Source: an uncultured Pseudomonadota bacterium
Lineage (GTDB): Bacteria; Myxococcota_A; UBA796; SXON01
Direction: 5' to 3'
Assembly: GCA_903844155.1 (NCBI GenBank)
Contig: CAIMSU010000242.1
Location: 1-50,401 of the forward strand
DNA length: 50,401 bases
Below are positions 30,717 to 40,168 of the stretch, in pieces (within the stretch, counting starts at the first letter, position 1; each line of letters starts with the position of its first letter). A model generated the notes under the pieces. It was not told where the DNA came from and made no database searches. It saw only the letters and a list, made by a program, of their open reading frames with translations. A program made the translations under genes and the position numbers.

Positions 30717-33181
30717 CATCCGGCGGCTCACCCTCAGGGGGCGCGCGGGACCCTGGAAGGACGGCGGATCCGCTCGTCCTCCCGTTCTCGGCGTTGGCGC
30801 TGTCGGATGTTCCCCGTGTGGGCGGCAAGAATGCGTCCCTCGGCGAGATGGTTCGTGCGCTCGCGGGCGAGGGGGTCTCGGTGCCGCCCGGGTTCGCCAC
30901 CACGGCGGACGCGTTCCGGGCGTTCCTGGCCCAGCCTGCCGACGATCCCCTGCGGGCGCGCATCGCACGGGCGCTCGTCGGCCTGGACACCCGTGACACG
31001 GACGCCCTCGCGCGCGCCGGCCTCGTTGTCCGCGACCTGATCCTCGCCTCGCCGCTGCCCGTGGATCTGGAGTCCGCTGTCCGTGCGGCCTACCGGCTGC
31101 TCGGCGAGGGGCGTGCCGACATCGCCGTTGCCGTCCGCTCCTCCGCCACCGCGGAAGACCTGCCGGATGCGAGTTTTGCTGGTCAGCAGGAGACATTCCT
31201 GAATATTCGCGGCGAGGCGGCGCTGCTCGACGCCGTCCGCAAGTGCATCGCCTCGCTCTACACCGATCGCGCGATCTCCTACCGGGTCGACAAGGGTTTT
31301 GCGCACGACGCCGTCGCGCTCTCCGTAGGCGTGCAGCGCATGGTTCGCTCGGACCTCGCCTGCTCGGGTGTGATGTTCTCCATCGACACCGAGACCGGCT
31401 TTGCCGATGCCGTGCTGATCTCCGGGGCCTGGGGCCTCGGCGAGACGGTGGTGCAGGGTGCCGTGAACCCGGACGAGTACCTCGTCTACAAGCCCGGGCT
31501 GGCGCGCAAGGAGGGCACGGCGATCCTGCAGAAGACGCTCGGCGCGAAGGAATTGAAGATGGTGTACGCCGGAGGCACGCGGGGGACGAAGACGATCCCG
31601 GTCGCCACGGCTGACCGCGACCGGTTCACGCTCAACGACGCGGAGGTGGTCACCCTCGCCCGCTGGGCGTGCGCGATCGAGCGGCACTACGCTGGTCTCA
31701 GGGGCACAGCGGCCTGCCCGATGGACATGGAGTGGGCGAAGGACGGGGAGACGGGCGAGCTGTACATCGTGCAGGCGCGCCCGGAGACCGTGCAGGCGCG
31801 AAAGCGCATTGACGTGCTTGAACGCTGGGTTTTGGACGGGAAGGGCGGCGAAGTGCTCGTCACCGGGCGCGCCGTCGGCGACCGCATCGGGAGCGGTCCC
31901 GTACGGCTCATCACCGACGTGCACCACCTCGCGAGCTTTGAAGACGGCGACGTGCTCGTGGCGGACCGGACGGATCCCGACTGGGAGCCGATCATGAAGA
32001 AGGCCGCTGCCATCGTCACGAATCGCGGCGGTCGGACCTGCCACGCGGCGATCGTGAGCCGCGAGCTTGGCATCCCCGCGGTCGTTGGGGTGGGCGACGG
32101 GACGACGAGGCTGAAGGCAGGCCGGCAGGTGACGGTCGCGTGTGATCAGGGCGACGAAGGGCGTGTATTCAAGGGTGCGCTGCCGTTCCATGTGGACCGC
32201 ACGCCGCTGCGGGAAGGGGATCACGAACTCGCCCGTCCGCGCACGAAGATCATGATGAACGTCGGGAATCCGGCGGAGGCGTTCCGACTCTCCCAGCTCC
32301 CCAACGACGGTGTCGGCCTCGCCCGCCTGGAGTTCATCATCAGCAGTTGGATCGGCGTGCATCCCCGCGCGCTCATCGACTACCCGACCCTCGCCCCCGA
32401 CCTCCGCCGTCGCATCGCCGAGGCCGCCCGGGGCTACGAGCCCGGTCCGGACTGGTTCGTCGACAGGCTCGCGCAGGGCGTCGGCACGCTGGCGGCGGCG
32501 TTCGCACCGCGCCCGGTCATCGCCCGGCTCTCCGATTTCAAGACGAACGAGTACGCCCACCTCCTCGGGGGCGAGGCCTATGAGCCGAAGGAGGAGAACC
32601 CCATGCTCGGGTTCCGCGGCGCCTCGCGGTACTACGATCCGCGCTACCGCGATGCCTTCGCGCTGGAGTGCCGCGCGATGAAGCGCGTTCGCGACGAGAT
32701 GGATCTGACCAACCTCATCCTCATGGTGCCGTTCTGCCGCACCCCGGAGGAAGGCCGGCTGGTGATCGCCGAGATGGCGAAGCACGGCCTGGTGCAGGGC
32801 CAGAACGGCCTGCAGATCTACGTGATGTGCGAGATCCCCTCGAACATCGAGCTGGCCGACGAGTTCGCCGATGTGTTCGACGGCTTTTCCATCGGCAGCA
32901 ACGACCTGACCCAGCTCATCCTCGGGCTGGATCGCGACTCGGAGCTCGTCGCCCGGCTGTTCGATGAGCGGAGCCCGGCCGTCACCCGAGCCATCGCGCG
33001 CGTCATCAAGGCCGCCCACGCGCGCGGTCGAAAGATCGGCATCTGCGGCCAGGCTCCGAGCGATCATCCGGACTTCCTGCGCTTCCTCGTCGGCGAAGGC
33101 ATCGACTCGATCTCGCTGAACCCCGACACCGTGCTGCGCGGCACGATCGAGGCGCTCGCCGCAGAGGCCGCCCTGCGATGA
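30713..33181 (+). CDS. ppsA: phosphoenolpyruvate synthase
   Basis: The product is 822 aa (E. coli PpsA is 792). It converts pyruvate and ATP to PEP, AMP and phosphate. Domains in order: the ATP-grasp PPDK-N part with GGKNASLGEM and AVRSSATAEDLPDASFAGQ, the swivelling His domain GGRTCHAAIVSRELG with the catalytic His, and the PEP-binding barrel with SIGSNDLTQLILGLDRDS and the catalytic Cys in GICGQAPSDHPDF. The GTG at 30713 is coupled to the previous stop, and the stop overlaps the next ATG (ATGA). This places gluconeogenic PEP formation in one transcript with formate dehydrogenase. Confidence 0.96.
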   Translation: MTSGGSPSGGARDPGRTADPLVLPFSALALSDVPRVGGKNASLGEMVRALAGEGVSVPPGFATTADAFRAFLAQPADDPLRARIARALVGLDTRDTDALARAGLVVRDLILASPLPVDLESAVRAAYRLLGEGRADIAVAVRSSATAEDLPDASFAGQQETFLNIRGEAALLDAVRKCIASLYTDRAISYRVDKGFAHDAVALSVGVQRMVRSDLACSGVMFSIDTETGFADAVLISGAWGLGETVVQGAVNPDEYLVYKPGLARKEGTAILQKTLGAKELKMVYAGGTRGTKTIPVATADRDRFTLNDAEVVTLARWACAIERHYAGLRGTAACPMDMEWAKDGETGELYIVQARPETVQARKRIDVLERWVLDGKGGEVLVTGRAVGDRIGSGPVRLITDVHHLASFEDGDVLVADRTDPDWEPIMKKAAAIVTNRGGRTCHAAIVSRELGIPAVVGVGDGTTRLKAGRQVTVACDQGDEGRVFKGALPFHVDRTPLREGDHELARPRTKIMMNVGNPAEAFRLSQLPNDGVGLARLEFIISSWIGVHPRALIDYPTLAPDLRRRIAEAARGYEPGPDWFVDRLAQGVGTLAAAFAPRPVIARLSDFKTNEYAHLLGGEAYEPKEENPMLGFRGASRYYDPRYRDAFALECRAMKRVRDEMDLTNLILMVPFCRTPEEGRLVIAEMAKHGLVQGQNGLQIYVMCEIPSNIELADEFADVFDGFSIGSNDLTQLILGLDRDSELVARLFDERSPAVTRAIARVIKAAHARGRKIGICGQAPSDHPDFLRFLVGEGIDSISLNPDTVLRGTIEALAAEAALR

Positions 33182-34689
33182 CCCAGCGGCTCCTCGGATG
33201 GGCCGGCCGGCAGGCGCCGACGGCGCTCGCTGGAACGGCGCTCGAGGATCTCGCCGGGGGCGTCGACGCCGAAGCCGTCGCGCGCAGACGGGGCCTTCCG
33301 CGCGCTGCCGTCGGGGGGATCTCCAGCTTCTACGACCAGCTTGACCCGGCGCTGCGCGTGTGTGACGGCACCGCATGTCACTACGCCGGTGGTCCGGCCC
33401 TCGCCGCTGAGCTTGGGGCCGGCGTGGTGCGCTGCCTCGGCCTGTGCCACGATGCCCCCGCGCTCCGGGTCGGCGACACGGTCGCGGGTGCCTCGGACAA
33501 TCCCCTGTCCATCGCCGGTTTTCCGGCCTCGCACGCCCCGGCACGGCGCAGTCTGGTGGACCCGCCGATCCTGCTCCGGAACGTCCTCGGCGCGCGCGTT
33601 CAGCCGGCCGCCGAGTACGAGATGCCCGATGGCGACGCGATCCTCGCGCTGCTCGACGCCTCCGGCCTTCGTGGCCGCGGTGGCGCGGCCTACCCCACCG
33701 GCGCCAAGTGGCGGAGCGCGCGAGACACCCCCGCAGACCTGCGCTACGTCGTCGTGAACGGCGATGAGGGCGATCCCGGCAGCTTCGTCGACCGCGTGCT
33801 GATGGAGGAGGACCCGCACGCCATCCTCGCGGGGATGCAGGCCTGCGCGCGGGTGATCGGGCGCGGGGCGAGCAGGTCGGGCGCACCGGCGCGCGTCCAC
33901 GGGATCGTGTTCGTACGCGGCGAATATCCGCGAGCGCGGGCGACGATGGCTGAGGCGGCCGCCGAGGCCCACGACGCCGGCTGGCTCGACGCGGACTTCG
34001 AGGTAGAGGTCCGCGGCGGCGCCGGCTCCTACGTTGTCGGCGAGGAGACGGCGCTTTTGCGGGCGATCGAGGGCCTGCGCGGGGAGCCGTCGCCAAAGCC
34101 ACCGTACCCGGCGCAATGCGGGCTGTACGGTCTGCCGACGGTCGTCCAGAACGTGGAGACGCTCGCGCAGGTGCCGTGGCTGGTGCGGAACGGGCGACGG
34201 GCGGACACGAAGGTCGTGAGCCTCTCCGGCGCCGTCGCGAGGCCCGGGCTGGTGGAGATCGCCCTTGGAACGCCGCTCTCGCGGGTGCTGGCGGAGGGTG
34301 GCGGGGGCCCTGCCGCCGGGCGGCGCTGGAAGATGGTGCTGATCGGCGGGCCCATGGGGCGGGTCCTGCCGGTCGACCGGTTTGACACGCCGCTTGGCTA
34401 CGACACGCTCCCCGGCCTCGGCCACGCCGGCGTTGTCGTCCTCGACGACACCGTCTCCGCGAGAGACCTCGCCTTGCACCTCATGGACTTCGCTGCCGCC
34501 GAGTCCTGTGGAACCTGCACGCCCTGTCGCGTCGGCACCGGCCTCCTCGCCCGCGCGCCCGACCGCGTCGCCCTCGAGCGCCTCTGCGACACCCTGGAGA
34601 TCGGCAGCCTGTGCGGGTTTGGGCAAGGCGTACCGCGCCCCCTGCGCGACCTCCTCAGCCATTACGGCTCGGAGCTGTACCCGTGTTGA
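33178..34689 (+). CDS. fdsB: NAD-linked formate dehydrogenase beta (diaphorase) subunit, NuoEF-like
   Basis: The product is 503 aa. Residues about 1-115 are a NuoE-like [2Fe-2S] domain with four Cys (CDGTAC and CLGLC). The rest is NuoF-like: GRGGAAYPTGAKW (FMN site), VVNGDEGDPG and GGAGSYVVGEETAL (NADH site), and the [4Fe-4S] site SCGTCTPCRVG with a later LCGFGQ. Such subunits pass electrons from formate dehydrogenase or hydrogenase to NAD+. The E and F parts are fused, unlike the separate FdsG and FdsB of Cupriavidus. Its ATG overlaps the ppsA stop and its stop overlaps the alpha subunit start. Confidence 0.9.
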   Translation: MTQRLLGWAGRQAPTALAGTALEDLAGGVDAEAVARRRGLPRAAVGGISSFYDQLDPALRVCDGTACHYAGGPALAAELGAGVVRCLGLCHDAPALRVGDTVAGASDNPLSIAGFPASHAPARRSLVDPPILLRNVLGARVQPAAEYEMPDGDAILALLDASGLRGRGGAAYPTGAKWRSARDTPADLRYVVVNGDEGDPGSFVDRVLMEEDPHAILAGMQACARVIGRGASRSGAPARVHGIVFVRGEYPRARATMAEAAAEAHDAGWLDADFEVEVRGGAGSYVVGEETALLRAIEGLRGEPSPKPPYPAQCGLYGLPTVVQNVETLAQVPWLVRNGRRADTKVVSLSGAVARPGLVEIALGTPLSRVLAEGGGGPAAGRRWKMVLIGGPMGRVLPVDRFDTPLGYDTLPGLGHAGVVVLDDTVSARDLALHLMDFAAAESCGTCTPCRVGTGLLARAPDRVALERLCDTLEIGSLCGFGQGVPRPLRDLLSHYGSELYPC

Positions 34690-37313
34690 CGATCGACGGC
34701 CGCGCCGCTCCGGCCACCGGCTCGGTGCTCGAGGCGTGCCGCGCTGTTGGCTCCGACGTCCCGGCCTTCTGCCACGATCCGCACCTCACCCCGCGCGGCC
34801 ACTGCCGGTCCTGCGTGGTGGAGGTCGACGGGCACATAGTCGCGGCGTGCTCGACGCCGGCCCGGGACGGGTCGCGGGTGGAGACGGGGACACCGCGCGT
34901 TCGGGCCTACCGTCGTGATCTCGGCGAGCTGATGCGCCTGGAGAGCGCGCCGGGCGGGTTCGTTGGTGCCACGCTCGCGCGCTGGGGCGTGGACGGGCAG
35001 CGCTACGCGGCCCCGTCCGTGCGGCCCGCTCCCGTCGTCGATTCCAGTCACCCTTTCATCCACGTTGACCTCTCCGCGTGCATCCTCTGCCGACGCTGCG
35101 AGCGCGCGTGCGATGAGGTTCAAGGCCAGTTTGTCTTTGCTGTCGAGGGTCGAGGGGCCGAGACGCGGCTCTCCTGGGGCGGCGGTGCGTTCGTCGACAC
35201 CGACTGTGTGAGCTGCGGCGCGTGCCTGCAGACGTGTCCGACCGGCGCCATCATCTCCGGCCCAGTCGTCGCCGCGCGCCCGGATTGGCCCCCCTCCACG
35301 ATCCGCACGACCTGCGGCTACTGCGGCGTCGGCTGCGCGTTGGACGTCCACACCGACGCCGACCGCATTGTCCGGGTCGACGGCGGCGACGGGCCCGCAA
35401 ATCACGGCCATCTCTGCGTGAAGGGTAGGTTCGCCCACGACTTTGTCCATCACCCGGACCGCCTGCGTACCCCGCTCGTCCGCGTGGGCGGCCAACTCGT
35501 GCCCGCGACCTGGGGCCACGCGATCCGCCGCGTTGTCGACGGGCTCGCGCGCAACCGCGGCCACGTCGCCGGCCTCTCGTCTTCCCGGGCGACGAACGAG
35601 GAGAATTACCTGTTCCAGAAGTGGATGCGCGCCGGCCTGGGCACCAACGACGTCGATTGCTGCGCGCGGGTCTGCCACGCGCCCTCCGCCGCCGGCATGC
35701 GCGAGGCGTTCGGCACGGGCGCGGCCACCAATTCCTTCGCGGACATCGAGGCCGCCGACCTCCTCCTCGTCGTTGGCGCGAACGCCACCGAGGCCCATCC
35801 CGTGGTCGGCGCGCGGATCAAGCAAGCGGCGCTGCGAGGGGCGGGCGCGTCCCGAAACGTGCTGATCGTCATCGATCCGCGTCGCACCGAGCTCGCCGGG
35901 ATGGCGGACATCCATCTGCAGCTTCGCGCGGGGACCAACGTGGCGCTGTTCAACAGCCTCGCCTGCGTGGTCGTGCGCGAGGGGTTGGCGAACGCCGATT
36001 TCCTGGCCCGCAGGGTGGAAGGCTGGGAGGAATACCAGGCGTTCATCCACGACCAGACCCCGGAGCGCTGGGAGAGCGTCACCGGCGTTCCCGCAGGGCT
36101 GGTGCGGGAAGCCGCCCGGCGGTATGCCGCAGCTTCGCGGCCGATGATGCTGCACGGCCTCGGCGTGACCGAGCACATGCAGGGGAGCGAGGGCGTGATG
36201 CTGCTCTGCAACCTTGCGCTGCTCGTCGGCGCGATCGGCCGACCTGGCGTTGGCGTGAACCCGCTGCGCGGCCAGAACAACGTGCAGGGTGCCGCCGACA
36301 TGGGGTGCCAGCCCGATCTGCTCCCGGGCTACCAGCGCGTGGATGACCCGGTTGTTCGTGCTCATTTTGAGGCGGTGTGGGGGCGGGCGTTGCCGACGGC
36401 GCCGGGGCGGACCCTGCCGCGGATGTACGACGGCATGCGCGCGGGCGACGTGCGTGCGCTGATCGTGTTCGGCGAGGACGTCGTCCAGACCGACCCGGAC
36501 GCGACGGCCGTGCGCGCGGCGCTGTCAGCCCTCGATCTGCTCGTCGTCATCGAGCTCTTTTTATCGGAGACCGCGAAGCTGGCGGATGTGGTCCTGCCCG
36601 GCGCCAGTTTTCTGGAGAAGGACGGCACGTTCACGAACGGCGAGCGCCGCATCCAGCGCGTCCGCAAGGCCGTCGAGCCGGTGGCGGGCCGCGCGGACTG
36701 GGAAGTGGTGCTGGCGTTGATGGCGGCGACGGGGTTGCCGCAGACATTCACCCACCCGTCAGCGGTCCTCGCGGAGATCGCCGAACTCACCCCCATGCTC
36801 CGGGGCGCGGCCTGGGATCGTCTGGATGAAGGCCTGCAGTGGCCGGTCCCGTCGGTCGACCACCCGGGCACGCCGATCCTGCACACACAGACGTTTCCGC
36901 GGGGCCGAGGGAAGCTGTCGTGCGTCGCGTGGACGGCGTCGCCGGAGCTCTGCGGCAGCGATCGGCCCGGGGAGCTGCAGCTTGTGACCGGGCGCAGCCT
37001 CGCGCACTACAACTCGGGCAGCATGACGCGGCGTGGCCGGAACGTGGTGATCCAGGACCGGGATTGGCTCGAAATGAGCGCTGCCGACGCCCAATTGCTC
37101 GGTCTGGTCGACGGCGACGAGGTCGTCGTGGCGACACCCCGGGGCGAGGCGAGGGCGATGTTGCGGGTGAGCGAGCGTGTCGCAGAAGGGACGACCTTCC
37201 TGACGTTCCACTTTCCCGAGACGGGCACGAACTCGGTCACCAGCGATGTCGAGGATCGGCTGACCGGGTGTCCGGAGTACAAGCTGAGCTCGGTGACGGT
37301 GCGTCGGGGCTAG
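34683..37313 (+). CDS. fdsA: formate dehydrogenase alpha subunit (Mo/W, cysteine type)
   Basis: The product is 876 aa. A NuoG-like [2Fe-2S] domain has Cys30, 41, 44 and 56; two [4Fe-4S] sites follow (CILCRRCERAC and CVSCGACLQTC); then comes the molybdopterin oxidoreductase body with its own cluster TTCGYCGVGC. The active-site Cys331-His332 in CARVCHAPS takes the place of selenocysteine. RGQNNVQGAADMG, EKDGTFTNGERRIQ and HFPETGTNSVTSD are formate-dehydrogenase hallmarks. It oxidises formate to CO2, or reduces CO2, with NAD(H) through the beta subunit. GTG 34683 overlaps the beta stop; TTG 34686 is possible. No fdhD chaperone is in the window. Confidence 0.93.
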   Translation: MLTIDGRAAPATGSVLEACRAVGSDVPAFCHDPHLTPRGHCRSCVVEVDGHIVAACSTPARDGSRVETGTPRVRAYRRDLGELMRLESAPGGFVGATLARWGVDGQRYAAPSVRPAPVVDSSHPFIHVDLSACILCRRCERACDEVQGQFVFAVEGRGAETRLSWGGGAFVDTDCVSCGACLQTCPTGAIISGPVVAARPDWPPSTIRTTCGYCGVGCALDVHTDADRIVRVDGGDGPANHGHLCVKGRFAHDFVHHPDRLRTPLVRVGGQLVPATWGHAIRRVVDGLARNRGHVAGLSSSRATNEENYLFQKWMRAGLGTNDVDCCARVCHAPSAAGMREAFGTGAATNSFADIEAADLLLVVGANATEAHPVVGARIKQAALRGAGASRNVLIVIDPRRTELAGMADIHLQLRAGTNVALFNSLACVVVREGLANADFLARRVEGWEEYQAFIHDQTPERWESVTGVPAGLVREAARRYAAASRPMMLHGLGVTEHMQGSEGVMLLCNLALLVGAIGRPGVGVNPLRGQNNVQGAADMGCQPDLLPGYQRVDDPVVRAHFEAVWGRALPTAPGRTLPRMYDGMRAGDVRALIVFGEDVVQTDPDATAVRAALSALDLLVVIELFLSETAKLADVVLPGASFLEKDGTFTNGERRIQRVRKAVEPVAGRADWEVVLALMAATGLPQTFTHPSAVLAEIAELTPMLRGAAWDRLDEGLQWPVPSVDHPGTPILHTQTFPRGRGKLSCVAWTASPELCGSDRPGELQLVTGRSLAHYNSGSMTRRGRNVVIQDRDWLEMSAADAQLLGLVDGDEVVVATPRGEARAMLRVSERVAEGTTFLTFHFPETGTNSVTSDVEDRLTGCPEYKLSSVTVRRG

Positions 37314-37822
37314 TCGAGCGGGCAGTTCGCGTGCCCCAGCATCGTGCCCGGCGTCACGCCGAGGACCGCGTGAACCGGCGCAGACACCGCGTTGTAGGCG
37401 AGTGTCCCGTCGATGGTCGTTCCGGTGACGGTCCCGGTGAAGGTGGCCGGGTCCGCCCCGCCCGAGGCTCCGGGGCCCTGCCACGTCCAGGTGAGCGTGC
37501 CGGCAAAAGTGCCGTCGCCCGCCATCGGGAGCGCCGCGAGGGGGCCGTCGCCACAAACGCCCATCAGGACGGCGGAGCATTCGGGGGAGACGTCGAGGCT
37601 CCAGTTCGGGTCGCCGTAGAGCCCGGCGGGCACGCAGCCGGCGCTGGTGTCCGTGTCCGTGTCGGTGTCGGTGTCCGAGTCCGTGTCCGTGTCGGTGTCC
37701 GTGTCCGTGTCGGTCTCCGTGTCCGTGTCGGTATCCGCATTGGTGTCCGCATCGCCGGAATCCGTGGATGAATCAGGTGCTTTTAACGTGCAGGCAAGGA
37801 ACAGGGCGAGAAGGAGGGCCAT
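37310..37822 (-). CDS. small lipoprotein with (Asp-Thr)n linker
   Basis: The product is 170 aa. The lipoprotein signal is short (LLLALFLAC, Cys11). Residues about 20-58 are nearly pure Asp-Thr repeats, encoded by 15 hexamers of the GTGTCC/GTGTCG type at 37647-37736. The C-terminal 110 residues form a small beta-rich domain with four Cys (SPECSAVLMGVCGDG) that I do not recognise. Its stop overlaps the formate dehydrogenase stop region (37310-37313, convergent). It is likely a surface protein. Confidence 0.75.
   Translation of the reverse strand: MALLLALFLACTLKAPDSSTDSGDADTNADTDTDTETDTDTDTDTDTDSDTDTDTDTDTSAGCVPAGLYGDPNWSLDVSPECSAVLMGVCGDGPLAALPMAGDGTFAGTLTWTWQGPGASGGADPATFTGTVTGTTIDGTLAYNAVSAPVHAVLGVTPGTMLGHANCPLD
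37647..37736. repeat. 15 tandem hexamers encoding Asp-Thr
   Basis: Fifteen back-to-back 6-base units, mostly GTGTCC or GTGTCG on the + strand with single changes in a few copies. Because the unit is two codons, slippage would change the linker length without shifting the frame. Confidence 0.9.
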
Positions 37823-37906
37823 GCGGGCACCGTGGTGATGCTCACGATGTAATCACCCGTCGAGCGCCGGGATCGGCGGCGCGTCGTCGTCGAACAACGG
37901 AAGGAT

Positions 37907-38323
37907 CTACCGATGCGCCGCGTTCTTCGCCGGCCCTTTCGCGGCTGAGGCCACCACAGCCGGGGCCGGGGCCGCGGCCGGGGCCGCGGGGGTGGTCGCG
38001 GCAGCGGCAGCGTCAAGCCGGGCTTCGATGCGGTCCAATTGCTTGTCAACCGCATCAAAACGCAGGTCGGTCTGCTCGTCGATCTCGGATGCCGCCTGAC
38101 GCGACGCGTCCACGTCGATGATCATCGAGTCGTAGCTGCGCTCGGACATCCACAGGTTCAGCGCGATCATCCCGAAGATGAGCGTGATCAGCGTCACCCG
38201 CGCCCACCACGTGTCGCGCGCGTGGCGCTCATGGAACTCCTCCAGATCGCGCGCGTTGACGGCGCTGTCGGCCTCGGCCTTGTACGGAAGCCCTACGGAT
38301 TTGACCTCGTCGCGGAGAGACAT
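37907..38323 (-). CDS. single-pass membrane protein with coiled coil
   Basis: The product is 138 aa. After a polar 45-residue N terminus comes one membrane helix (RVTLITLIFGMIALNLWM), then a short coiled coil (DEQTDLRFDAVDKQLDRIEARL) and an Ala/Pro-rich tail. GAGG lies 6 bases before ATG 38323, which is chosen over the longer frame to 38386. It is 93 bases downstream of mlaD on the same strand and may belong to that operon. No family is recognised. Confidence 0.7.
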   Translation of the reverse strand: MSLRDEVKSVGLPYKAEADSAVNARDLEEFHERHARDTWWARVTLITLIFGMIALNLWMSERSYDSMIIDVDASRQAASEIDEQTDLRFDAVDKQLDRIEARLDAAAAATTPAAPAAAPAPAVVASAAKGPAKNAAHR

Positions 38324-38416
38324 GAGAACCTCGGGTTTCTCCGAGTTTACAAGTTCTGGACAAAAAAGGGGGGCGCTGGCGCTCAACGACGTCTTTTTCC
38401 GCGGCGAGGCCCGTCG

Positions 38417-39394
38417 TTACTGCTTTTGCGCCGCGTCCTTCGCTGCTTTTTCCTGCTTCTTGAAGTACGGCCGCAGCAGGAAGTTGTGCTGCAGGGCCTC
38501 CAGATCCTGCGAGAGCAGCAACGAGCTCTTGTTCAGGTTCTCGAGCGTCTCCTTGACCTGTGTGCCCGACTTGTCGTCCTGCACCAGCGCGCCGATCGGC
38601 GTGGACGGGTCGCTCGCGCCCTTCGCCACGCCGTCCATCAGCGCGGAAGCCTTCTCGCTCGCCGCCTGCAGGTCGCTCACCGTCTTTGCCAGCTCGGCGT
38701 ACGTGGTCTTGTCGGTCACCAGGTCGTTCGGCAGGTTGCCGGCCTGGTTCAGCTTGGCGCTGAACGTCGCGAGCGAGTTGGTCACCGACCGAGCGCTGTC
38801 AGAGGCAGCGTTGAGCTTCGCGATGGTGTCGTTCGCGCCGTTGTAGAGCGTGTCGTCCTTCAGGAGCTTGCCAATTGATCCGTTGCCGGCGGCCAGATCG
38901 GCGCTCACGGTCTTGAGGTTTGCCGTGATGGCGACGAGGTTCTTGTTGTTCTCCTGCAGCGTCGCCATGATGTCCTCGGAGGAGAGCGCCTTCTCCGTCT
39001 CCAGCACGTCCCCGTCCGCGAGCGGGGCCGCACCTGTGGTCCCGCCGTACAAGACCACGATCTTGTTCCCGATCAGCCCGTCCGTGTCGACCTTCGCCTT
39101 CACGTCCCCATGGATGTATTGCGTCGCGTCCACGTCCACGCGCATGTCCACCTGCACCTGGGAACCACCGTGGAACGCCAGCTTCTTGACCGTTCCGACC
39201 TTGACGCCCGAGTACCAGATGTTGTTGCCCGTCTGCAGCCCGTTGACCTCGTCAAAGACGGCGCTCACCTGCACCTTGCGCGTGAACGTGTCGTTGAGGT
39301 CGCCGATCGTGAGGATGGCGCCGCCGAGGATCGCGAGCGCCAGCGTCACGAACAGCCCGACGATGACCGCCTGCGGGTTTGGACTTGGTGTCAT
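38417..39394 (-). CDS. mlaD: MCE-domain substrate-binding protein (MlaD-like)
   Basis: The product is 325 aa. One N-terminal membrane helix is followed by an MCE domain: VSAVFDEVNGLQTGNNIWYSG VKVG-type sequence, GDVKAKVDTDGLIGNK and LYGG, as in MlaD rings that carry phospholipid across the periplasm. The C-terminal 180 residues are long amphipathic helices ending in a basic stretch; longer than E. coli MlaD (about 180 aa) and closer to the longer MCE proteins of other phyla. ATG 39394 overlaps the mlaF stop by 4 bases. It works with MlaE and MlaF in lipid transport. Confidence 0.88.
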   Translation of the reverse strand: MTPSPNPQAVIVGLFVTLALAILGGAILTIGDLNDTFTRKVQVSAVFDEVNGLQTGNNIWYSGVKVGTVKKLAFHGGSQVQVDMRVDVDATQYIHGDVKAKVDTDGLIGNKIVVLYGGTTGAAPLADGDVLETEKALSSEDIMATLQENNKNLVAITANLKTVSADLAAGNGSIGKLLKDDTLYNGANDTIAKLNAASDSARSVTNSLATFSAKLNQAGNLPNDLVTDKTTYAELAKTVSDLQAASEKASALMDGVAKGASDPSTPIGALVQDDKSGTQVKETLENLNKSSLLLSQDLEALQHNFLLRPYFKKQEKAAKDAAQKQ

Positions 39395-40164
39395 TGCTGC
39401 TCTGGGGGTTGCATGAAGTTGTACTTGTAGAACCCGGCGACGCGGGGGTCGTCGGTCGCGAAGACCTCGTCGAACGAGCCGATGCGGAGCATGGTGCCGT
39501 CGATCAGCATGGCAACGCGATCGCCGGTGGTGCGCGCGCACGTGAGGTCGTGGGTGATGATGATCGAGGCCGAGTGGTACTTGTGCTGGACCTGGTTGAT
39601 CAGCTCGTTGATCTCGGCGGAGGTGACGGGGTCGAGGCCGGCGGTGGGCTCGTCGTAGAGCACGATCTCGGGGCGCAGGATGAGGGTGCGGGCGATGCCG
39701 ATGCGCTTGCGCTGCCCGCCCGACAATTCCGACGGCATCTGCAGGAGCGCGTGGGCCAGTCCGACCTGCTCCAACGCGTCGTGGACGCGATCGCGGACCT
39801 CGCCCGCCTGCAGCCCCTTCGTGTTCATGAGCAGCGGAAACTCCAGGTTCTGCTTCACGTTCATGCTGTCGTAGAGGGCAGAATTCTGGAACGAGAAGCC
39901 GACGCGCCGGCGCAGGGCGTTGAGCGCACGGGTGCGAAGCCGATGCACGTTGTGCCCGAGCACGATCGTCTCGCCCTGGTCTGGCTTGAGGAGGCCGATG
40001 AGGATCTTGATGAGGACGGACTTTCCGCTGCCGGAGCGCCCGAGGACGACGACGTTCTCGGCCGGTCGCACGTCGAGGTCCACGCCACGCAGGACCTCGC
40101 GCTCGCCGAAGGCCTTGGTGAGGCCGTGGATGCGGATCACCGGCTCGGTGGGGTCGAGCGTCAC
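39391..40164 (-). CDS. mlaF: ABC transporter ATP-binding protein MlaF-like
   Basis: The product is 257 aa from GTG 40164. It has Walker A GRSGSGKS, the Q-loop region FSFQNSALYDSM, signature LSGGQRKR, Walker B IVLYDEPTAGLDP and switch His in IITHD, plus the MlaF/Mkl-type ALYDSMNVKQNLEFPL. It powers lipid movement by the MlaE permease. The GTG lies 4 bases after the mlaE stop, so translation is coupled. The longer frame to 40332 only shadows mlaE. Confidence 0.93.
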   Translation of the reverse strand: MTLDPTEPVIRIHGLTKAFGEREVLRGVDLDVRPAENVVVLGRSGSGKSVLIKILIGLLKPDQGETIVLGHNVHRLRTRALNALRRRVGFSFQNSALYDSMNVKQNLEFPLLMNTKGLQAGEVRDRVHDALEQVGLAHALLQMPSELSGGQRKRIGIARTLILRPEIVLYDEPTAGLDPVTSAEINELINQVQHKYHSASIIITHDLTCARTTGDRVAMLIDGTMLRIGSFDEVFATDDPRVAGFYKYNFMQPPEQQ

Positions 40165-40168
40165 GACG

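Noticed and set aside
30734-34102. Very long open frame on the minus strand (over 1100 codons) opposite ppsA and fdsB
   Set aside because: It is Arg/Pro/His-rich, has no recognisable domain, and mirrors two strongly conserved plus-strand genes; such antisense frames are common in GC-rich DNA.
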